The notes under the pieces are model-generated. The model saw only the letters and a list, made by a program, of their open reading frames with translations. It was not told the DNA's origin and ran no database searches. Positions 1 to 13,816 of a stretch of DNA of 64,000 nucleotides are shown in pieces. A program made the position numbers and the translations under genes. Every line of letters starts with the position of its first letter. The first letter of the stretch is position 1. Source of the DNA: Rhodeus uyekii. Its lineage: Eukaryota > Chordata > Actinopteri > Cypriniformes > Acheilognathidae. The DNA lies in NCBI GenBank assembly GCA_037043235.1, contig JAWRVZ010000134.1:1810501-1874500 (forward strand), read 5' to 3'.

Positions 1-2544
1 GGATTCAAGTTCAACTGCTTCCATTGCAATTTCGAGTATTCTGGCGTTGTTTCGAGTACCTATAGTAAGACTGAATGAAAAAATAAAAATGTTTATTGTC
101 CTTTTTTTTCTTTTTTGTTAATTGTCACTATTTTTGTTTAATTTTCATCTGTCTTTCTATCTTACTAGGTTAGTCACTATGCAACCTGCTCCTGCCTGAG
201 TGACAGAAAAAAGTACCCCTCTTTCTTCAGAACAATCCCTAGTGATGCCTTCCAGGTGCGGGCTATGATTCAGATTTTAAAATATTTTGGATGGACCTGG
301 GTTGGTCTTGTCTACAGTGATGATGACTATGGCGTATACGCTGCTCAGTTCTTCCAGCAGGAAATGCAGCTGTTTGGTGGCTGTGTTGCTTTTTCTGAGA
401 TTCTTCCCCATGATAACAACCCCACAGATATTCAGCATATAACAGCTGTGATTCAGGCTTCTACAGCTAGAGTGGTGGTTGTTTTTTCCACTCCATCCTT
501 TTTGATACCTTTGCTGGATGATGTGGTGTTACAGAACATAACAGGCAGACAGTGGATTGCGAGTGAAGCTTGGGCCACCTCTCTTGTACACCACTCTCCA
601 CGTTTACTTCCCTTTCTAAGAGGTACATTGGGGATCGCTATCAGGCGTGGAGAGATCCAGGGGCTTCATGAATTTCTGCTACGTCTCCATCCCAGTAATG
701 ATAAAAAAAATAATATGTTGAAGATCTTCTGGGAGAACATGTTTGGGTGCAGTTTTGAAACTGTGAGTAAAGAGACAGATGGAGAGCAAGTGAATAAGCT
801 GTGTACGGGACAGGAGGATCTGAAGACCACAGACACACCATACACTGATGTTTCAGAGTTGAGGGCCTCTTATAATGTGTATAAGGCAGTTTATGCCCTG
901 GCACATGCACTTCATGACCTGATGCAGTGTGAGGAAGGTAGAGGACCATTCCATGGGAACAGATGTGCTGACATAACAAACCTGAAACCCTGGCAGGTAA
1001 GACCCACAGATATGATGCACATTCCCTCCAGGACCTGATATGGAAAAGCAAAATTAATCAAAATTTCAGATAAACATATAACACCTGTTCTGTCTACAAA
1101 CTGTACAGCTGGTTCACTACCTCCAGAAAGTGAACTACACCACAGGCTTTGGGGATCATGTATCTTTTGATAAGAATGGAGATGCTCTGGCCATCTATGA
1201 TGTCCTGAACTGGCAGCCAAGATCTGATGGGTCAATAAGGGTTCAAGCTGTTGGTGTTGTAAATGAAGGGGCAGCGACAGGGATGGTGCTCACACTGAAT
1301 GAAGATGCATTGTACTGGAACTTTGAGACAAAAAAAGTACTGGAAATGTCAAGCTTTTCATTATGTAAAAAACATGACAGAAAAATACATGACTAACAAC
1401 AGATGTCTCTTTCAGCCCCCAAGGTCTGTGTGCAGTGAGAGCTGCCTCCCAGGAACCAGACAAGCGACGAGGAAGGGCCTTCCTGTCTGCTGTTTTGACT
1501 GCCTGCCATGTGGAGATGGAGAAATTTCTAATACAACAGGTGAGACGATTTTTGTTAGTGCATTTCTCATATAATTTGAAAGTAAATTACTCTTTAAATT
1601 CTCACATTCTGCCATTTTATTAAATCACAGATGCAAATGAGTGTACAGTGTGTCCAGATGAGTTCTGGTCCAATACAGATAAGGATCAGTGTGTCCCCAA
1701 AGAAGTTGAGTTTCTATCATTTAAGGATCCTCTGGGCATCTCTCTGACCACTGCTTCCCTGCTTGGCACCTGTTTCTGTGCTCTTGTGATGGTCATTTTC
1801 GCTCATCATCGTAACACTCCCATAGTACGTGCCAACAATTCAGAGCTCAGCTTCTTGCTGCTGTTTTCACTTAAACTGTGTTTTCTATGTGTGCTACTGT
1901 TCATTGGCCAGCCACAGTTATGGACATGTAAGTTAAGACATGCTGTTTTTGGCATTAGCTTTGTCCTGTGCATCTCCAGCATCCTGGTTAAGACTATGGT
2001 GGTAATAGCAGTGTTCAAGTCAACTCGACCAGAAGGCCATGGCACGTTAAAATGGTTTGAAGCAGCTCAACAAAGATGCACAGTTCTGGTCCTAACTGCC
2101 ATACAGGTTGTGATATGTGCAGTCTGGCTCTCAACTGCTTCTCCAACACCCCATAAAAACAGCCAGTATATCCGCTCTAAAATAGTATTTGAATGTGCTA
2201 TTGGCTCAGTGGCTGGTTTTTCTTTACTGCTGGCATATATTGGACTGTTGGCAGCAGTAAGCTTCCTGTTAGCATTCCTGGCGAGAAATCTTCCAGATAA
2301 TTTTAATGAAGCAAAGTTTATCACTTTCAGCATGTTGATTTTCTGTGCTGTGTGGATTGCGTTTGTTCCAGCATATGTGAGCTCACCTGGGAAATATGCA
2401 GTAGCTGTGGAAACATTTGCCATTTTAGCTTCAAGTTTTGGATTACTGGTGGCCATATTTGCACCAAAGTGCTACATCATCCTTTTACACCCAGAGAGAA
2501 ACACTAAAAAAGCCATCATGGGAAGAGATTCAAAAAATAAATGA
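1..2544 (+). CDS. Vomeronasal type-2 receptor (V2R/OlfC), gene 1, 5'-truncated by window edge
   Basis: Class C GPCR, a probable olfactory receptor at the sensory-neuron membrane. Exons read from splice sites and frame: 1-64 (end of exon 2), 169-996, 1109-1336, 1416-1539 and 1631-2544 (TGA). Phases 0, 0, 0 and 1 are those expected for V2Rs. Exon 3 starts VSHYATCSCLSDRKKYPSFF and holds the Venus-flytrap core (FGWTWVGLVYSDDDYG). Exon 5 is the 124-bp cysteine-rich linker (SESCLPGTRQATRKGLPVCC). Exon 6 carries all seven membrane helices and ends after the family signature PKCYIILLHPERN. About 717 residues lie in the window with no internal stop. Exon 1 and most of exon 2 lie upstream of base 1. 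The exon 4 donor is GTACTG, weaker than the GTAACT at the same site in gene 3, its closest relative here. The ligand cannot be told from sequence. Confidence 0.93.
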
Positions 2545-4200
<1,656 letters not shown>

Positions 4201-4617
4201 GGGTCGTGGTCACTGAGCACTGACATGCCTGATTTTCATATCATCTCCCTATTTAGTTCACTTCTCTCCACTTGTTCGTTCGCGGCTCCCATGTGTTCAT
4301 CCGCGGCTTCCCATATTCCATGTTCCACGACCTTCACTCTGGATTGTCACTTTGTTTGTTTTCTGCACTATTATAATAAATTCACTCATTTGCACTTGAA
4401 TCCGGGTTTTGTGTTTTCCCTTGCTTTCCCTGCTCCCCCTTCCTCCTCTCCCCTCCTCCCTCCTCTCATCTCCTCCACACAAGCTGCTCAAAGCTGAAGT
4501 GCATTACAGTAAATTGTCAAGTATTTTTAGAATTTAATTGTCAATTATTAATTAGTATTTATATGAGATCTTAATGGTTATAATTTTAACTGTAATTAAT
4601 AGGGCAAAACTCCAAAA

Positions 4618-4765
4618 ATATTTTAAATGGGCATTTATGGTGGTGTGGAACGAATTAATTGATTTTTAGTGCATTCTTATGGGGAAAATAGTTTTGGTGT
4701 TTGAGCATTTTGGGTTACGAGCTCGCTCTTGGAACGAATTAAACTCGTAATCCGAGGTATTACTG
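4618..4765. mobile_element. Mariner/Tigger-like MITE end
   Basis: The segment ends in CGAGGTATTACTG followed by TA, which fits the terminus of a TA-targeting Tc1/mariner-type element. Text at 5905-6022 ('GAGTTAGGAGCTCCGCCCTGG') looks like a diverged relative. The other terminus was not located. About 4197-4617 and 4766-5589 show no gene. Confidence 0.45.
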
Positions 4766-5589
4766 TATATATTTATATATATATATATCCTATGCTATAC
4801 TAGATTGCATACTTTCTTGTGTTCTGCCCGTCTAATGTGCTTTCTCAACAAATTCGGCCTCGTCCTGTCTTTTAATAACCTTCAATCCATTCTTCAATCC
4901 GCAGTGGCTCTGAGCAGAGCTCACATTAGAACCAGAAACAGGGATATGTTTGTGTGAGTACGTGCGTGTGCGCACGTGTGTGTGCGCATACTTTCTTGCG
5001 TTCTGTCTGTCTAATGTGTTTTCTCAACAAGTATGATGTTATTATCACCAATAAACGGCTTTAACCAGCCTTGGAATTCAGGGTTTCCCACTCCTTCCTG
5101 TATTTTTGGGTGTACAGTTTTGACTGAGACATGTTAAGCAAGCCAGCTAGTTAGCTTTTGTGACAGACCGGTGCACACACACAGTGGACGAGAGTATGTG
5201 ACTGAGGCTGTGTGAGTCAAACAAATGCAGCAATTTATATTTGTGCAGTGATTTAATTTTTTTTTAGACAAAGAACTTGACATCCCATACTGCCATTGCA
5301 AAATCAGCCAGCGCCGGACATGCACGATTCATTTGCACGTGGAGGAGTGAATATCTCCTGCTCTCCCTGGATCTGGGAGCGGCTGCTGCGTGAGGACCGG
5401 GCCGCCTGTGAGTGCTTTGGGATGGGATATGTGCTTTCACTTCAGAGAGTCTCCAAAAATCTCCAATAACTCCAGATAAAGTCGTTACATTTGTCGCTAG
5501 TCGCTTTTTTGAATATTTGTGCTAAAGTGGTCTGAAAACGCGCTAAATATAGCGACAAAGGCGCCAAGTTGGCAACACTGACCACGATC

Positions 5590-5828
5590 CACGTGCAATG
5601 CGAACTCAGCGCATGCGCAGTGAACTCTCAGTCACGAGACAACCATGTGAAGTGGCATATATGTCCCTCGTTTTTACTCGAGATACTAGGATTCGGCAAC
5701 ATAACAGAATCGACATAACCCACAAGAAAATGCTAAGACAAATAGGGAGTTTGGCGGTTCCACTTCAAAAACATCGACATAATAGTATTGGCGAGTTAAC
5801 CGTGACTCAAGATAAGTGAACTCCACTG
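5590..5828 (+). mobile_element. Tigger-like element, 3' part
   Basis: The end GATAAGTGAACTCCACTG followed by TA matches the right terminus of the complete copy at 53273-53740. The interior (ACTCGAGATACTAGGATTCG, then CGACATAACC) matches the copy in the intron of V2R gene 4. The left terminus is missing or too diverged to see. Confidence 0.65.
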
Positions 5829-6019
5829 TACTATAATTGTGTGTGATTATGTGTGTCTATACCAATAAAAAACATGTCTTCTTCCGTTGTTACGGATCTG
5901 GAATGGATTTTTTTTTTCTATTATTTCTTATGGGAAAACATGATTCTAGATACGAGCAATTTGAGTTAGGAGCTCCGCCCTGGAACGGATTATCCAAGTA
6001 TTATCCTAGTATCTCAAGG

Positions 6020-6023
<4 letters not shown>

Positions 6024-6058
<35 letters not shown>
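6024..6058. repeat. (TA)n microsatellite
   Basis: Simple TA tract immediately upstream of the DIRS gag fragment. Confidence 0.95.
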
Positions 6059-6059
<1 letters not shown>

Positions 6060-7150
6060 TAGCGAGCACCAGTTTTAAGCAGTGTGTTCATCCCTGTCCT
6101 CGCTACATTACAGGTGGGGATACACATGCAATGTGTGTAATGTGTATGGGAGCGAAGCAAGCACTGGCAGCGTTTGAGAGCCGCTACCGCTGAGAACGCT
6201 CCGCTCCCGCCTGGCACTCTTCGAGGAGGGCGCCCAGGCTCGTGGTCCTCCGTGCTTGGGTCCCACTGTTGCTGAGGCTCAGCATCGATCCCGGTCCTGG
6301 GGATTGCAATTGGATTTGTCGGAGGGCTTTGAGATGGGCGCCCCTGCCGGCTCTCAGGCGGAAGCACGCTCGACGGTTTCTTCCACCAGAGGAGAGGCAC
6401 CGGCACTGCAGTTTTCTAGTTCTGAGGAAATGGATGCTGTTAGTGCCGAGGCTCGGGATGAGGACTCGCCACCTTATTCTCCGGCCTATGGAGCTGGTGG
6501 TGGTTCTGACTCACGCTGTTGCCAGGTTGAACATCGACTGGCCAGCAGAAAGGCAGGACATTCGTCCTAAGAGCAAACTAGATGAACGCTTCCTCTCTTT
6601 GCGAGCTCAGCCTCCGCGTCGGAGTCTGCCATTTTTTCCCGACCTCCACACTGAGGTGTTGAGGTCATGGAATGGACCAGTCTCTTATCGAGTACATAAC
6701 CCTATCACTAAAATGTATGCATCGATAATAGGGCTGAAAGAGTGTGGTTATACGGCGCTGCCTAGGATTGAGGAGACTTTAGCCAGTCATCTGTCTCCTC
6801 AATCGGCATTGCTAAAGACCCTGATGCTACCCACCAGGCCATTAAAAGCTACATCGGCTCTGGTGGATAAATCATACGCTGCCGCTGATCAGGCTGCGGG
6901 TTGCCTCCACACAATGGGGCTGCCAAAAGCCTACCAGGCGGACGTATTAGGTGACCTTGATGAGGGCGAGGGAATCGGTCCCCAGGCGATCGCTGAGTTG
7001 CACCGGGCGACTGATTTATCTCTCTGGGCTACCAAAGAGACCGCCCGTGCCATTGGGCGGTCCATGGCAGCCTTGGTGGCTACGGAGAGGCATCTCCGGT
7101 TAAATTTGTCAGAGATGCAACAAAATCATAAAAGTTTTTTGCTTGACTGC
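6059..7150 (+). pseudogene. DIRS-like retrotransposon gag fragment
   Basis: Colinear with the gag frame of the DIRS element at 13817-15000. Shared blocks include CVMCMGAKQA (versus CVMCLGAEHA), EARDEDSPPYSPAYG, KLDERFLSLRAQPPRRSLPF, FFPDLHTEVLRSW, KAYQADVLGDLDEG and ATERHLRLNL. A frameshift near 6540 joins two frames. Similarity stops near 7150, so the RT and recombinase parts are absent. Where the full element has an in-frame TAG, this copy reads Trp (NIDWPAERQ), so it helps interpret that stop. It is a dead, truncated copy. Confidence 0.85.
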
Positions 7151-7605
7151 TGGTGCCTCCGGGTCTCTTTTGCGACTCTGTCCCTAACCCTAAACTGCAA
7201 ACTAAACTTAACTAAAATTTCTTCTATTGACTGCACTTCTGACTCCTGGAGAGAAGCTTTGCAAACTACTCTAGGCTACTCTACTCTAGTTGATATGCCA
7301 CTATAGTCAAGGTCCTGATCAGTGACCATTAGTGTCCATGGTGACTGATGAGTGACGGAAGGATCTGGGACAAAGGAATATGTGACATAAAAAGGCAAAA
7401 TAAGAATCCCAGTTAGGCAGTGCTGTGACAGCAACTCTTTTCAAGATTATGTGAAACTGTGATCGCTGCTGAAACCACTCAGCTCTGAAGCAAATTTCTG
7501 AATGAGTGGATACAAGTTACCATATTATATACCAATATTTACAGTGGGGTGACTTGGCATGCAAATTCCACTTACCAATTCCATTGGCAATTTTTATACA
7601 ACTGT

Positions 7606-7890
7606 CAGGAACGAACAGAAACTGGATTCAATTGCAAATGTTATTTATTGACAGATGGATAAAAACTAGAAGTAATGCCCAGAGAAGGCAGGTGCGCAGG
7701 GACTCAGAGACACACTGACGAGCAGAGACTGGGACACAGGAACACGCTGACACTGGAATAGCTGGAACACTGACGAGACCAACGAGGGAACACAAGGAAG
7801 ACAACTACTCAACAACAAGAATGTGGTGAGACGGGAACTAAATAGGGAGAGGAGATATGGATCAGGTGTGGGTGATGATGACCTAATCCA
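7606..7890 (-). mobile_element. Possible solo LTR present only in arm A
   Basis: Sequence begins TGTCAGGAACGAACAG and, on the reverse strand, reads like the end of a fish gypsy LTR (AATAAATAACATTTGC, then a CCTGACA end). It has no counterpart at the matching place in arm B, where different sequence sits. I could not fix the far boundary or a target duplication. The 7151-7605 stretch holds no gene. Confidence 0.35.
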
Positions 7891-7989
7891 AGATTTGCAT
7901 GGGCTAAAAAGAATAAAGTGTGACCTCTTGTGTACTTGTGAACTGTTTTAATCTAGATATCCAAAGATTTTAAGCTATTTTCATAATAT

Positions 7990-8283
7990 CAGGGCCCGGT
8001 TTTACAAACAGGTAGCCCTAAGCACCAAGTTAGTAGCCAGCTTGATTTTTTTAACTCCTTAATAGTTAAACCATCACCCTCATCCAGCTTTACATCCGCT
8101 TGGTAGGCATGGAGCATGGCCATCGTATAGAGCCTTACTACGATATAGGATTTTCTGTCTAAACCAGATGTGACCCAATGCAACTTCCAGGACGGGTCTG
8201 ATTTTGGCGCAAGATGGGTCATGAGAGACTCCTCCATGGAAATGGTAGCAAGATCAATGGCAGCAGGATTAGAGAAACACACC
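7990..8283 (-). pseudogene. Decayed DIRS gag remnant upstream of V2R gene 2
   Basis: Reverse-strand reading gives SMEESLMTHLAPKS, then MLHAYQADV, KLDEGDGL and KELKKSSWLLTW, colinear with VEEALASHLSPPS, LLQAYQAEL, DLDEGGGI and ELRKATDLSL in the DIRS gag. It is far more diverged than the other copies. The same remnant sits upstream of gene 4 in arm B, where a hAT element splits it, so it predates the inverted duplication. Confidence 0.7.
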
Positions 8284-8740
8284 GAAAAGGGCTTCTTCCA
8301 AGACCGTGAGACATTTTGGTGAGGGTATTGGAAAAAGGGCAGAAGTTCACAAGGCTTAAAAGTACTGCGATTGGCCAGAAATCGGTCATCCAGTTTCCAC
8401 AGCGCACATTACCACATCCAATAACATCATTAATGTGTTAATATATAATCATACACAATGAAGATAACTTTGTCTCAGAGCCCCACTATGTCAAACATAT
8501 TGAAAGTCCCTTAGCCACTCTATCTTACTGTGAACTCATCAGAAATGATTGTGTAATTGTCTATAATTCTGTGACTCAAAGGAGGTGCAATTTGACCTCA
8601 TGTTGTTGTTTTTTCTGGCACTTGTTTTTCTACTGCTCTCTTGGGACTGTGGTCGAAACAAATACCTCTTCTTTCCCTACACTGATGCAAAAGGGTGCAG
8701 GAAGACCACCAGACAAGCTGGTAACACCAAACTGTGCCCA

Positions 8741-11700
8741 ATGATGGTACATGTCATATCGTGGCTTCCGCTTTATGTGCTGGTGCTGCTACTGTGGGCA
8801 ATAAGCAGGGCTGGGATGGGATTTTCTCTGGTAGAGGAGAATCTGCAGGAAAAGTGTGTGAGCTTGGATGCTCCACAGAAGTTGGATGGTGATGGTCTCT
8901 ATCAGGACGGTGATGTGATTATCGGTACTCTCATTAGTGTACACCACATGGCTGCAACCCCTGACCTGACCTTTACAAGAAAAGCTGAATTGCCGCCGTG
9001 TTTAGAGTAAGTGATATGCACTTTCTAATTCTCTTTTCTATCTTTCCTCACACTTGTCAAATACATGGAGTTTGTGTAATGATCTGTTGAATTACATTTT
9101 ATTTACTAACTTTGTTCTGTAAGATTTCCCCTGCAGTTGGATTTTTCAATGCAACTTATTTTTTATGTTATTCATTTTGTTTTATTAACAGTAGCTTTTC
9201 TTTAAAGTCAACAGGATTATTAGGGAATATTCTGTAATCAAAAAATTCTTTTACGTTATCTATTTGTTTTACACATGCAAACCTATCATTTAAACCGAAT
9301 CATGTTTTATATTTTTTATATTAGCTTTTTTATTGTTTTTTTTATTATTAATATTATTTTAAAACAGCAGCATGTTTTAGGTTACCATAATTTTTTGCTG
9401 TTATACATGGAATATGTATTCCATATTCTGTATGTACAGAATGCTTGATAAGCTTGTGAGCTCAATGGTTCACACGTTTTTTATGTGAAAATCTATTTAT
9501 TTATTTATCCATTTAAAAATGTTAAAAAAGTATCTTGATCCCCAGGTAATTTAGATATAATCTGCAATCACGTTTTTATAACATGTTTTTTTAAATATAA
9601 AACATGCTCATAGGTGAAATATTTGTGAACATTCCTGACTTTCAGTGCTGAAGTTTTTTTCTTTGTTTCTTACAGCCCAAGTAATCAATGTTTGATTCTT
9701 ACAGAACTCGAAAAAATATATTTTTGTTTTATGTAAAAATTGTACACTTATTAAATATTATATATGCTTTGTGTCACCTTAGACAACAACGATTATACTG
9801 AACAATTATACTGAACATTTATACTGAACATCTGCTATTAGGTTTCTGGAAAATTCAGTTCAGAGGATTCAGGCGGTTGTGTTTGCAGTTGAAGAAATTA
9901 ACAAGAGTCCCACACTATTGCCGGGGGTCCGACTGGGTTATCACATAATGGATAGCTGCGCCCGATACCCCCATAGCCTGATGGCAGCTATCTCAATGAT
10001 CAGTGGAGGAAATCAAACTTGTGGTACAACTAAACCAGCCAAGCTCCTCATTGGAGATTCTTCTTCTTCTCAGACCATTATTCTATCCAGGACCCTGAGT
10101 CCCCTGCAGATCGCAGTGGTGAGGTTATATAACACATCAAAAAAGAAAAAGACATTGATTGAATTGATATTTGGCCTTTTGTAAAAATAGATTATAATGT
10201 TTGAATGCAAGATATTTGTGCAAATATTGTTTTAAATGTGCTTCCAGATCAGCTACCTGGCTAGCTGCCCATGTCTCAGCGATAGACAAACGTACCCTAA
10301 TTTCTTTCGCACCATCCCCAGTGATGCCTTTCAGGCACGCACCATGGCACAGATGGTCAAACACTTTGGTTGGAGCTGGGTTGGAGCTGTAGTTGCAGAT
10401 AATGATTATGGACGCGGGGCTATCCAGGTGTTTGAAGAGGAAATCAACGGCACAGAGATTTGCTTGGCCTTTTTTCACACACTTTACAGGGATCAATTAA
10501 CAAGGGATGTGGCCCGTGCTGCCACAACAGTCCAAGCTTCTTCTGCCCGTGTGATCTTGGTTTTTGCTTGGTATGAGGATGTTAAAGAGTTTCTCTTTGA
10601 ATTGATCCGAAGGAATGTGACAGACAGGCTGTTCCTGGCAAGTGAGGTCTGGAGCACCAGTGACTATCTTTTGGCCAATCCACAGCTCTTTACCATCTCT
10701 AAGGGAACAATAGGTGTAGCATTAAGAAGTGCCCCCATACCTGGGTTTGATGCACATCTCCGGCAGCTACATCCTGACCACTACCCTGATGATGAATTCT
10801 TGAAGACCTTGTGGGAAAATACATTTGGCTGTAGCCTTACGAAAAATGGTTCCATAGTATTTCAGAAATCCCTGCCTCCATGCAGTGGCACCGAGAGTCT
10901 GGAAGGGGTTCACAGTCAATTTACAGATACTTCTCATCTGACAGTTACATATAATATTTATTTGGCTGTATATGCTGCTGCTCATGCAATTCATTCATTG
11001 CTGGCATGCACCCCGCAAAATAACTCTGATCCTAAAATAAAACCAAAGTGCTCCTCTCCAGACAACATCACTCCAGCACAGGTATGCATCTCATGTGAAT
11101 TTCAAAAAATATTTATTTATATAGTGGTAAAAAAAGACAGTTAAAATATATTAATGTAACTGCATTTAGATAATAAATATTAATACAGCTACACAACTTT
11201 TATTGATTGTAAAGAAAGCATTTTAACAAATTTTTATTGTATTTTGTATAATTTTTTAAATAATATTTGCTCTTATTTTAATCAATTGAAAATTATACCC
11301 TTTCAATGTAATTTTATTTACATAATTTATTATCTCCTACTGTTTCAGCTTATTCATCAGATTGAGAAGGATTGTTAAACAATGTCCTGTAACTCATATT
11401 ATTGAATATATTCATTCTGATTAATGTGCTGTCTTTTTTTTTTTTCATTTGTAAGGATCTGCAGTTCTTTTTTTCATTTTACGTATGGGTTAAATGTACA
11501 CATATTTTCTTATCAACATTAAATTTTCTTTCTTTTCCCGACTTTCCTGACAGATTTTACAGCACATTGGACAAGTTAATTTCACCACTCGGCTTGGAGA
11601 GGAGTTTTATTTCCAGGATGGGAGCATTCCAGCTGTCTATGACCTGGTAAACTGGCAGAGAGCTCCTGATGGTTCCCTCCAATATGTTTCCATCGGGCGT

Positions 11701-13068
11701 GTAGAGGGAAACCAGCTTATCATTAATGAGTCAGCTATTACATGGCCTGGAGACTCTGGGAAGGTAAAGAGGGGCTTATGAAAGAAATATATGTATATAT
11801 ATAGAAAATAGTTTTTGCATGTATGGGTCTTGTTAAATGATTATGGGGCTTACTGAAACCATAAAATGTATGCAATTTGTGTTTATAATCATTGTTTTTA
11901 ATCATTTCCCTCAAATGTCTTCCTTATGTCATGTTCCCAGAAGCCTGAATCCATGTGCACTTCTGAGTGTCTCCCTGGGACACGTAAAGCCATTAAGAAG
12001 GGTCTTCCAGTGTGCTGTTTTGACTGCCTTCCCTGTACAGAGGGGGAAATCAGCAATAGTACAGGTCATTAATGTTCTCTAACACTTTATTTTACTCTGA
12101 TACTAATTTATTATGTAAATAATTACCATAGCGCTGTAATATTCCTCTTTTGTTCTTTTCCCCTAGGCTCAGTAAAATGTTATCGGTGTCCCCAAGAGTT
12201 CTGGTCGAATAGTTTTAGAAATGAATGTGTGCCCCGTGAGACTGAGTTTCTCTCTGTGAAAGAAACAATGGGCATTACACTGATGGGTGTTGCTGTTTCG
12301 GGTGTTGTCATTACAACTATAGTGGCTGTTATTTTCCTGTACCATAGGAACACTCCAATAGTTAAAGCTAACAACTCAGAGCTCAGTTTTCTTCTCCTGC
12401 TGTCTCTCAAACTCTGCTTCTTGTGTTCACTAGTATTTGTAGGCCAGCCATCGCTCTGGTCATGTAAGATTCAACAGGCTGTGTTTGGGATCAGTTTTGT
12501 CCTGTGCATCTCCTGTATTCTGGTCAAGACCATTGTGGTTGTAACTGCATTTCACTCTGCCAGGCCTGGATCCTCAGCTCTTATCAAATGGTTCGGACCG
12601 GGCCAGCAGAGAGGAAGCGTTCTGGTCTTTACCTCTATTCAGGTGGTTATCTGTGCCATTTGGCTCTCTGTCAGTCCACCTTTACCTCGCCGTAACTTTG
12701 GAATCCAGGGTTCAAAGGTCATCCTTGAGTGCACAGTTGGGTCAGTTGTGGGATTTACCTGTGTACTGGGCTACATTAGCTTTCTGGCTGCTATCTGCGT
12801 CCTGTTGGCCTTTTTTGCCCGCAAACTTCCAGATAATTTTAATGAGGCAAAATTCATTTCTTTTAGCATGTTAATCTTTTGTGCTGTTTGGATTACTTTT
12901 GTGCCAGCATATGTGAGCTCACCAGGTAAGTACAGCGTAGCTGTGGAAATTTTTGCCATCTTGGCCTCTAGTTTTGGACTGTTGTTTTGTATCTTTGTCC
13001 CAAAATGTTACATTATTTTACTTAAGCCAGAAAACAACACAAAAAAATTTCTAATGGGAAAAGCATGA
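8741..13068 (+). CDS. Vomeronasal type-2 receptor (V2R/OlfC), gene 2, complete
   Basis: Intact class C GPCR of 870 residues; exons 8741-9006, 9842-10118, 10248-11081, 11554-11763, 11941-12064 and 12167-13068 (TGA), all GT-AG with consistent phases (2, 0, 0, 0, 1). The start ATG at 8741 opens a signal peptide (MMVHVISWLPLYVLVLLLWA). Residues about 30-529 form the ligand-binding Venus flytrap (VFAVEEINKSPTLLPGVRLG; FGWSWVGAVVADNDYG). Residues 530-571 are the cysteine-rich linker (CLPGTRKAIKKGLPVCCFDC). Residues 571-870 are the seven-helix domain ending PKCYIILLKPENNTKK. Probable amino-acid or related odorant receptor by family, but the ligand is not deducible. Gene 4 is its near-identical inverted copy. 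AATAAA at 13114-13119 is the likely poly(A) signal. Confidence 0.95.
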
Positions 13069-13113
13069 TTATACATTTGAAAACTTTTGTTTTATGATTC
13101 TATGTTGCCCTAT

Positions 13114-13119
13114 AATAAA
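13114..13119 (+). terminator. Poly(A) signal of V2R gene 2
   Basis: AATAAA 46 bases after the stop codon. The same hexamer is kept at the mirror position behind gene 4. Confidence 0.6.
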
Positions 13120-13500
13120 GCTGTTCTAAGTCAAAGTAAAGTTTGTTTATGTCATTTATTCAATGCTTCTTAAAAAATTTTTTTAAAGTAAATTCTCAAA
13201 ATTCACAAAAGCGATCACACATGTATAATTCAGGTTATTCAAAACCTGCTATTAATATATGTAGGGATGTTTCCTTTCATTCAACCTTCATTTGAAAATG
13301 TTATGAAAAACATGTAATAAATTGTGACTTTATACTCTGTGGTTGATCGAAATTAAACAGTATGATCTTCACTTTAGCAATTTTAATAACCAATAACCAT
13401 TTAAATCAAGAGCAAACAGTGCAAGATTGTTAGGCGTGTATTCCAGGAGGATGAGGAGGGCCAGAACAAGGGAATAACTGAAAGGTACTTTAATACAAAA

Positions 13501-13715
13501 TGACTCGGGTTACGTATGTAACCCTGGTTCCCTTTCAAGGGAACTCGCGCTGCGTCGAACGCTTGGGGAATCCTTGGATGATGTCCGCGCGAAGCACAAT
13601 ATGTAAACTTCCGGCGCGCGCGCGTGAGTGACAGACGCAGCTCGGTGACGTCACGAACCAGTTGATAAAAGAGCGCCGGAACCCGGAAGCGGCAGCTTTG
13701 TTTGTCTTCGCAAGC
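13501..13715 (+). repeat. DIRS left inverted terminal repeat
   Basis: Starts GACTCGGGTTACGTATGTAA and runs through CGACGCAGCG-type, CATCATCCAAGGATTCCCC-type and GTGACGTCACGAACCAGTTG blocks, all found reversed at about 18530-18765. GGTTACGTATGTAACC near the end is itself palindromic. Confidence 0.88.
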
Positions 13716-13816
13716 ACAGTGTGAGAGTGTGTTGAGTGTGCTGGTTATTTTGAGAGAAAAACCCAGATCTAGTTTAAAAATCAGGGATCTCCCATATATA
13801 TTTATATACAATATCT

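Larger units (their letters stand above)
7331..13500 (+). repeat. Inverted duplication, arm A (contains V2R gene 2)
   Basis: Reverse complement of arm B at 32516-44654. Matches were read outside as well as inside the gene: 7332-7600 against 44640-44380 (both with ACTTGGCATGCAAATTCCAC), about 7890-7990 and 7990-8283 against 40800-40895 and 39120-39174, then the full receptor gene, then its 3' flank down to a shared GGTACTTTAATACAAAA that ends exactly at the DIRS terminus. Flanks look roughly 85-95% identical by eye. No such match continues past the DIRS pair. Confidence 0.85.

Noticed and set aside
641..1051. Antisense frames over V2R exon 3 (also at 10767, 24371 and 36060)
   Set aside because: They mirror conserved sense codons; no signals of their own.
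6242..7306. 354-codon frame as a single host gene
   Set aside because: The first 100 codons are an out-of-frame reading of DIRS gag and the rest is the gag itself, running into unrelated sequence after 7150.
8585..8740. In-frame N-terminal extension of V2R gene 2 with another hydrophobic stretch
   Set aside because: Its first codon is GTG, and the only upstream ATG (8600) is lost in gene 4 next to a 9-bp deletion. The ATG at 8741 gives a normal signal peptide in both.
13401..13811. Antisense frames at the DIRS left end
   Set aside because: They lie in the GC-rich terminal repeat, and the same frames recur reversed at the right terminus.
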